From a virus: a stretch of DNA of 33,885 nt. The notes beneath the pieces were generated by a model. That model was not told the DNA's origin and ran no database searches. It saw only the letters and a program-made list of their open reading frames with translations. Positions 1 to 5,419 of the stretch are shown here, piece by piece. Position numbers and translations under genes: made by a program. The stretch's first letter is position 1. Every line of letters begins with the position of its first letter. The stretch covers positions 1 to 33,885 of IMG/VR virus record IMGVR_UViG_3300025917_000045; one strand, given 5' to 3'.

Positions 1-27
1 CGTGATGAGTGGAAGTACGGCTCTCAC
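1..27 (-). CDS. start of a leftward early gene, cut by the window edge
   Basis: Nine codons of an open frame run off the left edge on the minus strand, beginning with GTG at 27-25. A strong Shine-Dalgarno (GGAGAAGG, 4 nt before the GTG) lies in the end of the preceding small gene, and the GTG overlaps that gene's TGA stop. This is the same tight packing seen elsewhere in the window. The visible residues (VRAVLPLIT) are hydrophobic, but no function can be assigned. The start is inferred from the ribosome-binding site and stop/start overlap only. Confidence 0.35.
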
Positions 28-140
28 GACGCCTTCTCCGTGAGCCACTCGTAGAAGTGCAGGGAGAGGATTCCCAGCGACGCCCCTGCCATCAGGCAGA
101 AGCCAGCGACGTACAGAAGGTCGGTTGCGGTGAAGAACAT
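24..140 (-). CDS. small membrane protein, first gene of the leftward early operon
   Basis: A 38-residue protein, MFFTATDLLYVAG onward, with one hydrophobic helix covering roughly residues 7-29 and a charged C-terminal end (YEWLTEKAS). The start at 140 is chosen because GGAGAG (complement of 145-150) sits 4 nt upstream; an in-frame ATG at 152 has no ribosome-binding site. The gene lies about 35 nt downstream of the expected start point of the strong leftward promoter at 181-210, so it would be the first early leftward gene. Function is unknown; single-span peptides of this size are common in early phage operons. It is short, so chance cannot be excluded, but the promoter, Shine-Dalgarno and overlap with the next start agree. 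Confidence 0.5.
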   Translation of the reverse strand: MFFTATDLLYVAGFCLMAGASLGILSLHFYEWLTEKAS

Positions 141-180
141 CTGGCTCTCCATCGGCGCTAGGGCCGTGTGCGATGGAGAG

Positions 181-210
181 ATTCTATGGACAGTTCGTCC
201 ACAAAGTCAA
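181..210 (-). promoter_or_regulatory. leftward early promoter (pL-like)
   Basis: On the minus strand TTGACT (complement of 205-210) and TAGAAT (complement of 181-186) are 18 nt apart, a good sigma70 promoter pointing left. The spacer is occupied by one operator palindrome and the -35 box is overlapped by a second, so repressor binding would block it. Transcription would begin near position 174, just before the 38-aa membrane protein gene. Confidence 0.7.
186..202. promoter_or_regulatory. operator site 1 in the leftward promoter
   Basis: ATGGACAGTTCGTCCAC contains the inverted repeat TGGAC-N5-GTCCA and fills the spacer of the leftward promoter. It shares its design with the sites at 209-225 and 622-638; the common form is ATGGAYTWATCGTCCAT. 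The likely ligands are the repressor encoded at 276-605 and/or the Cro-like protein encoded at 653-922. Confidence 0.65.
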
Positions 211-225
211 GGATTAATCGTCCAT
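209..225. promoter_or_regulatory. operator site 2 over the leftward -35 box
   Basis: AAGGATTAATCGTCCAT differs from the site at 622-638 at only two positions. Its start is 23 bp from the start of site 1, about two helical turns, so two dimers could bind on the same face of the DNA. It overlaps the TTGACT -35 box. Confidence 0.65.
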
Positions 226-235
226 GAAATAGGCG

Positions 236-260
236 AAAAAAATGTGACAGAAGTCACATT
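236..260 (-). terminator. intrinsic terminator of the repressor gene, overlapping a CRP-like site
   Basis: An 8-bp perfect inverted repeat (AATGTGAC, AGAA loop, GTCACATT at 241-260) is followed on the minus strand by a run of T (complement of 236-242), 16 bp beyond the repressor stop. It would stop repressor transcription before the leftward promoter. The same bases contain TGTGA-N6-TCACA at 243-258, the exact core of a CRP/Vfr-type site, so a protein-binding role is an alternative or additional reading. Confidence 0.55.
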
Positions 261-275
261 CCACCGGCCTACCGG

Positions 276-605
276 CTATTCCTGAACTGAGATCCCTGTA
301 TGAGAAGGGTGGCCTGGGCGCGGACCGTTGATAAGGTAGTCAGCGGTGACACCCGTCAGCTCACAGAACCGCGGCATCAGATAATGAGGCAGCATAGTGC
401 GTGTCTCGTAGCGGTAATACGTGTCTTCACGTATTCCAAGGGCTCTGGCCATGACCTTGGGTTCGTCGGTGTATAGAGCTCGAGCGGCCCTCACGCGGCG
501 CCTGAACGATTCCTCGTAGGCCGTGGGGGTGAGTTTCTTGGGACGACCGATCGGCTTATCCATGCCGAAGATTGTCCCCGGCGTCGTCGCTAAGGTCAGT
601 TCCAT
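276..605 (-). CDS. single-domain XRE-type repressor (CI-like position)
   Basis: A 109-residue DNA-binding protein. Residues about 35-98 form a Cro/C1-type helix-turn-helix: a basic first helix (RRRVRAARALY), then VMARALGI, the recognition segment EDTYYRYETR and the typical end FCELTGVTADYLING. Residues 15-24 (MDKPIGRPKK) carry a GRPKK stretch like an AT-hook. There is no C-terminal LexA/S24 domain, so RecA-driven self-cleavage of the CI kind is not expected. The start at 605 is chosen for its Shine-Dalgarno (GTGGAG, 4 nt upstream); in-frame ATGs at 638, 623 and 563 are alternatives. It is divergent from the Cro-like gene and flanked by operators on both sides, which supports a role as lysogeny repressor. 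It could instead be the lytic regulator, with the other protein as repressor. Confidence 0.75.
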   Translation of the reverse strand: MELTLATTPGTIFGMDKPIGRPKKLTPTAYEESFRRRVRAARALYTDEPKVMARALGIREDTYYRYETRTMLPHYLMPRFCELTGVTADYLINGPRPGHPSHTGISVQE

Positions 606-617
606 TGTACTCCACGA

Positions 618-646
618 TTGCATGGATTTATCGTCCATGATTAAAT
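618..646 (+). promoter_or_regulatory. candidate rightward early promoter (pR-like)
   Basis: TTGCAT (618-623) and TTAAAT (641-646) are 17 nt apart with the operator palindrome in the spacer, the same geometry as the leftward promoter. Both boxes are weak. The expected start point coincides with the ATG at 653, which would make the Cro-like mRNA leaderless; no Shine-Dalgarno is present there. Confidence 0.4.
622..638. promoter_or_regulatory. operator site 3 between repressor and Cro-like gene
   Basis: ATGGATTTATCGTCCAT has ATGGA/TCCAT arms and closely matches the two sites at 186-225. It lies between the divergent start codons at 605 and 653 and overlaps the candidate promoters for both genes. 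A weaker related sequence (ATGATTAAATCGTGAAA) follows at 636-652. This is the OR-like counterpart of the left operators. Confidence 0.65.
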
Positions 647-653
647 CGTGAAA
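625..653 (-). promoter_or_regulatory. candidate repressor promoter (pRM-like)
   Basis: On the minus strand TTTCAC (complement of 648-653) and TAAATC (complement of 625-630) are 17 nt apart. The expected start is near 618, leaving a short leader that contains the repressor Shine-Dalgarno. The operator at 622-638 covers the -10 box, suggesting negative autoregulation. The boxes are imperfect. Confidence 0.4.
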
Positions 654-922
654 TGCCAGCCCGTTGTAACTTAACGTCGATCGATCAGGTCTTTGGTCTC
701 TGGAAAACGCAGCCCGCGATGGCGCGCGACGTGGGTGTTCCGTGGCAGCGCCTCGCCAAATGGTCGCAGCGCAAGCGGATTCCCCCGGAAGCCTTCGACG
801 CAGTGATCGCCGCAGCATCACGCAAAGGGCACCGACTGACCCGGGATCGGCTCGACAAGCTGAATAAACCACGGGCGACGGTCCGGCAGGTTTCTGCCGT
901 CGAAGGTGCAAGCCATGCATAG
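653..922 (+). CDS. Cro-like helix-turn-helix regulator
   Basis: An 89-residue basic protein. Residues 9-50 form a compact helix-turn-helix of the type seen in small phage Cro/YdaS-like or 'carph-isopro' proteins: IDQVFGLW, then AMARDVGVPWQRLAKWSQRKRIPP, then FDAVIAAAS. The tail is basic and probably disordered. The gene is divergent from the repressor and shares a 47-bp intergenic region holding one operator, which is the position of cro in lambdoid phages. The start at 653 has no Shine-Dalgarno; an internal ATG at 719 would cut into the domain and is unlikely. Role as antagonist of the repressor is inferred from position and fold. Confidence 0.65.
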   Translation: MPARCNLTSIDQVFGLWKTQPAMARDVGVPWQRLAKWSQRKRIPPEAFDAVIAAASRKGHRLTRDRLDKLNKPRATVRQVSAVEGASHA

Positions 923-1206
923 CGACGGCCCCTCTCAATATACCGCTGTTCTTCCGCAGCGTTCAGGGCGATCACCGTACGCCTCTCGGACAAACGTCGC
1001 AACGCAAAAGAGTCGATTTAGATGCTCCTTTGAAAACTTCAGTTTTCTTGTGAGATATCTGCGTCGATCCAACAGTATGCGCGACTGTTTGTTTGCAGTT
1101 CGAAACGCGCCCCCTTTTTTAACCTATGTTAACGCATGGAGCGCGCACTCCCGCAGGGCCGCAGCAAGGTTCAGGCCTTGTTGCGCTGCGGGTGGAGGTT
1201 ACCCCT
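923..1206. other. non-coding leader between immunity and replication genes
   Basis: No convincing gene is seen here; an open frame across 906-1220 has no family look, no ribosome-binding site and overlaps the Cro-like gene. The stretch is less GC-rich and holds several signals. There is a perfect hairpin GAAAAC-TTCA-GTTTTC at 1032-1047. A possible promoter has TTGAAA at 1030-1035 and GATATC at 1054-1059. A loose terminator-like structure (GCGCG at 1079, CGCGC at 1106) precedes a T6 run at 1115-1120. The inverted repeat TTAAC-CTAT-GTTAA lies at 1119-1132, and a strong two-part stem occupies 1151-1191. This is where lambdoid phages keep tR1 and nut sites; no nut-like sequence is recognised. Confidence 0.4.
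1151..1191 (+). promoter_or_regulatory. strong mRNA stem-loop just before a ribosome-binding site
   Basis: An outer stem CCGCAG (1151-1156) / CTGCGG (1186-1191) encloses an inner stem GCAGCAAGG (1161-1169) / CCTTGTTGC (1176-1184, one G-U pair) with a 6-nt loop. It ends 2 nt before the GGAGG of the next gene. There is no T-run after it, so it looks more like a translational or protective leader structure than a terminator. Confidence 0.45.
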
Positions 1207-1320
1207 ATGCAGTTGCGTGACGAGCCCACCTATCCATTGGTCGGGCTTTGCCTGCTCTTGATTGTGTCCGCCGGATTCTGGTCTGGAGTGATTCTCATCG
1301 CGGAGAAGTTGCTGCCCTGA
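1207..1320 (+). CDS. small single-span membrane protein
   Basis: A 37-residue protein starting MQLRDEPTYPLVG, with a hydrophobic segment at about residues 11-32 and ending EKLLP. GGAGG at 1194-1198 lies 8 nt before the ATG, which is why this start is preferred over an in-frame ATG at 1126. Its stop overlaps the next gene's start by one base (TGATG), so the two are probably translationally coupled. Function unknown. Confidence 0.55.
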   Translation: MQLRDEPTYPLVGLCLLLIVSAGFWSGVILIAEKLLP

Positions 1321-2081
1321 TGGCCAGAATTCGCACCGTAAAACCGGAGTTGTGGACGGACGAAAGAGTAGGGGAGTGCTCGGTGAGTGCTCGCCTACTC
1401 TTCATCGCCACATGGAACTTCGCAGACGACCATGGAGGGCTTGACCGTTCGGCCAAGCAACTCAAGGCGCAAGCGTTCCCCTACGACAACATCGACTGTG
1501 AGCCGCTCGTCCAGGAGCTGCTCAAGGTCGGGTTGTTGATCGAGTATGAAGCTCAAGGGAAGAAGTACTTGCATATCAAGGGTTTCAGAACTCACCAAAA
1601 AGTCGAGAAACCGGCGAAACCTAGGGTACCTCTCTACGAGGATAGTTTGAAGACTCACCGAGTCCTCACCGAGTCCTCACCGACTAGTAGCGGAAGTTCA
1701 CCGGTAAGTTGCGGTCTCTTCTCTGGAAGGGAAGGGAATGGAAAGGAAGGGAATGTACTTCTTGCGCGCGCGGAGGATGGCGAACAGGTCGAGCGGCTGA
1801 AGAGCGTCTACCCGAAGGGCATCTACGCCCTCAGTGATTGGCTAGTCGCGGAACGGGAGGCTCGGAGGCGGATCGACGAAGGCCATACGTGGGACGAACT
1901 TGTTGCGGGGTGTCAGCGCTATGCGGCTCAGTGTGAGGCCAAGGGCAGCACTGGCACCCAATACGTCGAATCGCCCAAGAAGTTTTTCACACTACCGGAG
2001 TGCAAGTTTCGCGATCCATTTCCCTTGCCGGTTCCTCGCAAAACAAATCCTGAGGATACCGGCTGGAGGCCTACGGCATGA
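1320..2081 (+). CDS. phage replication initiator, replisome-organiser type (lambda O position)
   Basis: A 253-residue protein. Residues 1-105 match the widespread phage winged-helix replication protein that opens MARIRTVKPELWTDE and continues ARLLFIATWNFADDHG, AKQLKAQAFP, LVQELLKVGLLIEY and YLHIKGFRTHQKV. Residues about 106-150 are a Ser/Gly-rich linker whose DNA carries iteron-like repeats. The C-terminal part (VYPKGIYALSDWL...GCQRYAAQ...SPKKFFTLPECK) resembles the C-terminal region of the same proteins. It should bind the origin and recruit the replication machinery with the product of the next gene. The start at 1320 is fixed by the conserved N-terminus and the TGATG overlap; upstream in-frame codons to 1248 belong to the shadow of the small membrane gene. 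The next gene overlaps by ATGA. Confidence 0.8.
   Translation: MARIRTVKPELWTDERVGECSVSARLLFIATWNFADDHGGLDRSAKQLKAQAFPYDNIDCEPLVQELLKVGLLIEYEAQGKKYLHIKGFRTHQKVEKPAKPRVPLYEDSLKTHRVLTESSPTSSGSSPVSCGLFSGREGNGKEGNVLLARAEDGEQVERLKSVYPKGIYALSDWLVAEREARRRIDEGHTWDELVAGCQRYAAQCEAKGSTGTQYVESPKKFFTLPECKFRDPFPLPVPRKTNPEDTGWRPTA
1654..1755 (+). repeat. iterons and purine-rich repeats inside the initiator gene, candidate replication origin
   Basis: CTCACCGAGTC occurs at 1654-1664 and 1665-1675, with CTCACCGACTA at 1676-1686 and a weaker copy TTCACCGGTAA at 1697-1707. The starts are 11, 11 and 21 bp apart, so all lie on one DNA face. A purine-rich stretch follows at 1725-1755 with GGAAGGGAATG repeated 15 bp apart (1730 and 1745). 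They fall in the linker between the two domains of the initiator, the same arrangement as lambda ori inside gene O. Origin function is inferred. Confidence 0.5.
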
Positions 2082-2611
2082 GACTCGAAGAGTTCGATGC
2101 GTTCAAGGGCGAGTTGAAACAACTCTGCGCAACGCTCGGCAAAACGTATACGGATGCGCTGGGTGAGGCCTACTGGCGATCGCTGCGTGATGTGAATCTC
2201 GATGAGATTCAGGCGCATGTCGAGCGTATCCTGCTCAATGCCACAGGGGAGACGAAGTTTCCAAAGCCGGTGGCGTTGCGCAACTCACCCCGCAGGGAAG
2301 CGCCCAATCGCGAGGATGCTAAGAATTTCGATCTACGGCAACGAAGTCTGAGTTTGCGCCTGGAGGAAATGGAACCGGTACACGCCTGGCATCTGTTGGA
2401 CTCCTACTTGGCCCGAGTGGATGTCGAGGAAGAGCCTGGATCTGTTTTTTACGAGGAAAGGGTCGCTTGGTGTAAACAACAGGCCAAGAACTTATACGAT
2501 ACTCACGGGCCGAAGTGGTGCGTCGCGGACGCTCAATGCATGCATGTTGCAAGTAGGTTGTTAGGTGGTGGAGTCATCAACGCGCAACATAACAGCCTGC
2601 TTAGCCAATGA
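2078..2611 (+). CDS. hypothetical replication-module protein, possible helicase loader
   Basis: A 177-residue, mostly helical acidic/basic protein. The N-terminal part (FDAFKGELKQLCATLGKTYTDALGEAYWRSLRDVNLDEIQAHVERIL, then FPKPVALRN) has the look of a family found beside phage initiators: a short helical domain followed by a 'parameters for position' Pro-rich turn. I do not recognise a named family with certainty and see no Walker motif. It starts on an ATGA overlap with the initiator and ends with an ATGA overlap with the RusA gene, so all three are one translational unit. The lambda P position suggests a DnaB-loading partner; this is inference from context only. Confidence 0.6.
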   Translation: MRLEEFDAFKGELKQLCATLGKTYTDALGEAYWRSLRDVNLDEIQAHVERILLNATGETKFPKPVALRNSPRREAPNREDAKNFDLRQRSLSLRLEEMEPVHAWHLLDSYLARVDVEEEPGSVFYEERVAWCKQQAKNLYDTHGPKWCVADAQCMHVASRLLGGGVINAQHNSLLSQ

Positions 2612-2949
2612 TCCTCGAAATTCCCCGCGTACCCTCGAGCCCAAACTACTTGCGCGGCAAGCATTGGCGCGTGCGCTGGCGGGAGTCGAAGCTCTGGAAC
2701 GAGGAAGTGGGAATGGCCATCCTGCAGGCTCGCCATCAAGACCCTCCGTACCCGCGCGCCCAGGTGACCATCAACCGCCGCTCTCGCGGAGAGCTCGACC
2801 CCGACAACCTCGTCGGCTCCGTCAAGCCAGTGATCGATGCACTCCGCCATGCCGCCATCCTGGTGAACGACTCCCCGGACCACATCAAGCTGACCGTCAC
2901 GCAATCGCGTGGCGCCCCTTTGACCCGAATCGAAATTCAACCCGTCTAG
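2608..2949 (+). CDS. rusA: RusA-family Holliday junction resolvase
   Basis: A 113-residue endonuclease of the RusA family, close to the usual 110-140 residues. The hallmark acidic block is ELDPDNLVGSVKPVIDALRH at about residues 69-88, with the invariant DPDN and a later Asp in KPVIDAL. It is followed by ILVNDSPDHIKL, the usual second acidic segment. In phages the enzyme resolves branched replication and recombination intermediates before packaging. The preceding gene overlaps its ATG by 4 nt. The N-terminal segment (PRVPSSPNYLRGKHWRVR) fits the family beta-strand with its 'PPS.N..rg.HW' motif. Confidence 0.85.
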   Translation: MILEIPRVPSSPNYLRGKHWRVRWRESKLWNEEVGMAILQARHQDPPYPRAQVTINRRSRGELDPDNLVGSVKPVIDALRHAAILVNDSPDHIKLTVTQSRGAPLTRIEIQPV

Positions 2950-2957
2950 GAGATCCC

Positions 2958-3287
2958 ATGTCCCTTGTGACCAATCCGACCACGTTCACGATCGTTGACC
3001 TCAATGTCACCCCCGAGAACGTGACGAACTTCTTCGTGGACATGGGTACGGCTTCAGGCCAATACACAGTGCACAACGAAGTGACCGTCTCGAGCCTCAC
3101 GTTCGATGCTTCGAAAAACAGCTACACGGGCACCTTCGCAAGTTTGACGAACAAGCCGAATACGTCGGGTCAGTGGTATATCGCCGGCAGAGCGGTCAAT
3201 GCCGTGGGCACGTCGAGCGAATCTCCAGAGTCGAGCTTCATGATCCTTCTGCCCCCGAGTGCTCCATCGGCTTTTACTGTCGCCTGA
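2958..3287 (+). CDS. fibronectin/Ig-like beta-sandwich protein
   Basis: A 109-residue Thr/Ser/Val-rich protein with alternating beta-strand patterns. GQYTVHNEVTVSSLTFD is followed by a central KNSYTGTFASL and WYIAGRAVNAVGTSSESPESSFMI, which is the late-strand signature of a fibronectin type III-like fold. It has no signal peptide. The start at 2958 has TAGGAG 5 nt upstream. It sits between replication and terminase genes, an odd place for a structural fold; it may be a decoration or adhesion module of the virion. No specific family is recognised. Confidence 0.65.
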   Translation: MSLVTNPTTFTIVDLNVTPENVTNFFVDMGTASGQYTVHNEVTVSSLTFDASKNSYTGTFASLTNKPNTSGQWYIAGRAVNAVGTSSESPESSFMILLPPSAPSAFTVA

Positions 3288-3349
3288 TCTGTTGGATGCC
3301 CCAATGGCTCAGGCGAAACTGCTCTGCGTGCAAATCCTGTGGGTGCTGA

Positions 3350-3601
3350 ATGCGTGACTGGAACGTCCACCTGACCCGTCTGCACATCCTGCAGTACGTC
3401 AACCGACTGCGGATCTACGTCTCGTCCCTGCCCGAGAGCGAGCCCGAGGCGCACTCGAAGCTCACGGGGACTGAAGGCGTCAAGACCGGGGCACGCATCG
3501 CGGACCTCGTGCTCCAGGAGCTCGGCCACCCGCCACCGGAGGTCAAGGAGGAGAGCAAGACGGTCAAGGTTGCACGGCAGGTGCTGGGGAAGGGGCGATG
3601 A
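3350..3601 (+). CDS. hypothetical protein upstream of terminase
   Basis: An 83-residue charged protein (MRDWNVHLTRLHILQYVNRL...) with a helical N-terminus, a short linker and a Lys/Glu-rich C-terminus (VKEESKTVKVARQVLGKGR). The ribosome-binding site is poor. A 17-codon frame at 3304-3357 ends across its start and could couple translation. No family recognised; position just before the small terminase gene suggests a packaging accessory, but nothing in the sequence proves it. Confidence 0.5.
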   Translation: MRDWNVHLTRLHILQYVNRLRIYVSSLPESEPEAHSKLTGTEGVKTGARIADLVLQELGHPPPEVKEESKTVKVARQVLGKGR

Positions 3602-3628
3602 AAGATGGCACAGTGAGACTCAATTGCG

Positions 3629-3973
3629 ATGGCCAAGGGTAAAAAAACCGGTGGAGGCTCACGCAAGGGCGTTCCGAACAAGGCTACCGCAGCCAAGGAG
3701 GCTGCCATCGCCGCGAGTGGTCTTACTCCCCTGGATTTCTTCCTCAGCCTCCTGCGCGATCCAGAGCAGCCTCTGCAGGTGCGTCTCAGTGCGGCGAATT
3801 CGGCTGCGCCGTACGTTCATCCGCGACTGGCGAATATCGACCTCGGCAACAAGAACAACGAGCCGCTACAGGTTCGGGTACTGAGATTCTCCGATGGAAG
3901 TCACCCTACCCAACCTGTGGCAGCCAAGGCCTTACCAGCTCCCGTTGTGGACCGCTCTGGAACAGGGGTGTAG
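3629..3973 (+). CDS. terS: putative terminase small subunit
   Basis: A 114-residue protein with a basic N-terminus (KGKKTGGGSRKGVPNKATAAKEA), then a helical block TPLDFFLSLLRDP and RLSAANSAAPYVHPRLANID. This 'RKGVPNKAT ... TPLDF ... AAPYVHPRL' pattern is typical of a short DNA-binding small-terminase-like family encoded directly upstream of podoviral large terminases. It would bind the packaging site and load the large subunit. The 3' end overlaps the large-subunit gene by 80 nt in another frame, and the overlapped tail (after about residue 88) looks unconserved. Family assignment is from pattern and neighbourhood. Confidence 0.6.
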   Translation: MAKGKKTGGGSRKGVPNKATAAKEAAIAASGLTPLDFFLSLLRDPEQPLQVRLSAANSAAPYVHPRLANIDLGNKNNEPLQVRVLRFSDGSHPTQPVAAKALPAPVVDRSGTGV

Positions 3974-5201
3974 ACGTGCTGTCGCGTGCTGGCATCGCAG
4001 GTCAGGCAAGGATGATGTCGGATTGCACTGGACCGCACAGGACGCCATCCAGATCCCCGGCAACTACTGGTACATGCTTCCCCAGGCTAACCAAGCCCGT
4101 AAGGCAGTCTGGGATGCCGTGGATCCCCATACTGGGCGTAGACGCATCGACTGGGCCTTCCCGCCTGAGATCCGCGAGACCACCCGCGAGCAGGACATGC
4201 TCATCCGCTTCAAGGGCGGTGCGACCTGGCAGGTGGTGGGCTCGGACAACTGGAATGCACTGGTGGGCTCGCCTCCACGGGGAATCGTTTACAGCGAATA
4301 CGCACTGTCCGATCCCAACAGCTGGTCCTTCCTCCGGCCGATCCTGGAGGAGAACGGCGGGTGGGCGATCTTCAATTCCACGCCCCGCGGCCGCAATCAC
4401 TTCCATGGACTCGTGGAGCTCGGACGCACGGCGCCGGGATGGTTCTCGCAGACCCTCACCGTACGCGATACAGGCCTTATCTCGGCCCAGCAGCTGGAGC
4501 GCATACGACGGGAGCTTGCCGCTGAGCGTGGTGATGAAGAAGCCGACAACCTCATCCAGCAGGAGTACTTCTGCTCCTTCGATGCCGCAATCCCCGGCAG
4601 CTACTACGGCAAGATCATCGCGAGGATGGAAGAGGCCGGACGGATCACCGAGGTTCCGCACGACCCCCGCTATCCGGTTTACACGGCATGGGACCTAGGC
4701 GTGGGCGACTCGACGGCCATCTGGTTCATCCAGGAGATAGGCCTCGAGGTCCACATCATCGACTACTACGAGAACAGCGGAGTGGGCGCCGATCACTATG
4801 CTCGAATCCTCAAGGAACGGGATTACAACTACGAGGGGCATTATCTTCCGCATGATGCCGATGATCGTGAGTGGGGGAATAACGCCAGTAGCCGCGTCGA
4901 TACGCTCAAGTCTCTGGGAGTACGACCCATCCGGGTACAGAAACGCGCATCAGTGGATGATGGTATTAACGCAGTTAGGGTCCTGCTACCTAGATGCCGA
5001 ATTGACCGTGACCGGTGCGCTCGTGGCCTTGGGGCATTACGACAGTACCAGCGAACCTGGGACGACAAGCTGAAGTGCTTCAGCCAGAAGCCCTTGCACG
5101 ACTGGACGAGTCACGCGGCGGATGCGATGAGGTGCTATGCGCAGGGGGCGCGGGATGTGGCGCGCCGGTCGTACCCACGGCCTGAGTACGCTACGATGTG
5201 A
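3894..5201 (+). CDS. terL: terminase large subunit (ATPase/nuclease)
   Basis: A 435-residue DNA-packaging motor. The N-terminus RPYQLPLWTALEQG leads to the Walker A-like CWHRRSGKD at residues 32-40. A Walker B region is GIVYSEYALSD (130-140, with Ser-Glu where Asp-Glu is usual), and the coupling motif is IFNSTPRG (159-166). The nuclease half has AWDLGVGDS (Asp267), the acidic HDADDREW near 320 and HAADAMR (Asp410), the RuvC/RNase H-like metal ligands of TerL. It translocates DNA into the prohead through the portal and cuts it. The start at 3894 keeps the conserved N-terminus; the next Met is at residue 61, beyond Walker A. It lacks a strong Shine-Dalgarno and is probably coupled to the upstream gene. 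Confidence 0.93.
   Translation: MEVTLPNLWQPRPYQLPLWTALEQGCRRAVACWHRRSGKDDVGLHWTAQDAIQIPGNYWYMLPQANQARKAVWDAVDPHTGRRRIDWAFPPEIRETTREQDMLIRFKGGATWQVVGSDNWNALVGSPPRGIVYSEYALSDPNSWSFLRPILEENGGWAIFNSTPRGRNHFHGLVELGRTAPGWFSQTLTVRDTGLISAQQLERIRRELAAERGDEEADNLIQQEYFCSFDAAIPGSYYGKIIARMEEAGRITEVPHDPRYPVYTAWDLGVGDSTAIWFIQEIGLEVHIIDYYENSGVGADHYARILKERDYNYEGHYLPHDADDREWGNNASSRVDTLKSLGVRPIRVQKRASVDDGINAVRVLLPRCRIDRDRCARGLGALRQYQRTWDDKLKCFSQKPLHDWTSHAADAMRCYAQGARDVARRSYPRPEYATM
5188..5199 (+). repeat. direct repeat ACGCTACGATGT, copy 1
   Basis: Identical to 5404-5415. Here it is the last coding stretch of the large terminase gene (codons for A-T-M) and is followed by GAGAGGC and an ATG at 5207. The second copy is likewise followed by AGGG and an ATG. 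The paired arrangement before two consecutive small genes suggests a duplicated translation-start context. Confidence 0.5.
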
Positions 5202-5404
5202 GAGGCATGGCCAACTATCTGAAATCCCTATCTCCCGACGAGGCGGTATTCGAGTTTGCCTTGACTCGGATGATCGTAAAACATGCTCCTTATGGGCTTT
5301 GCATCGATATCCTGGACTTAGAGTATGGCGGTTTCGCAAGCATGTGCCTGGATCACCAGTCATTACAGTATCTGATTGAGTTTCTATCCAAGAAGCTGGC
5401 GTGA
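5198..5404 (+). CDS. hypothetical small protein
   Basis: A 68-residue protein (MRGMANYLKSLSPDEAVFEF...) with two predicted helices, an acidic middle (IDILDLEYGGF) and a basic end (LSKKLA). It starts on an overlap with the terminase stop (ATGTGA); a Met at 5207 is an alternative start, preceded by AGAGG but only 1 nt away. No signal peptide, membrane span or recognised family. It is in the packaging operon between terminase and portal with two other small genes. Confidence 0.5.
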   Translation: MRGMANYLKSLSPDEAVFEFALTRMIVKHAPYGLCIDILDLEYGGFASMCLDHQSLQYLIEFLSKKLA

Positions 5405-5415
5405 CGCTACGATGT
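5404..5415 (+). repeat. direct repeat ACGCTACGATGT, copy 2
   Basis: Second copy of the 12-bp repeat at 5188-5199, 216 bp downstream, lying in the short gap before the ATG at 5420. It begins inside the stop codon of the preceding gene and shares GACGCT with the late-region junction element. Confidence 0.5.
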
Positions 5416-5419
5416 AGGG

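Noticed and set aside
906-1220. 104-aa plus-strand open frame after the Cro-like gene
   Set aside because: Overlaps the Cro-like gene, lacks a Shine-Dalgarno, crosses hairpins, and its composition looks random.
2565-2957. Upstream in-frame extension of the Ig-like protein gene
   Set aside because: Runs over the RusA gene in another frame; the ATG at 2958 has a proper Shine-Dalgarno.
3304-3357. 17-codon frame ending across the start of the 83-aa gene
   Set aside because: Could be a coupling leader peptide, but has no good ribosome-binding site and is too short to support as a gene.
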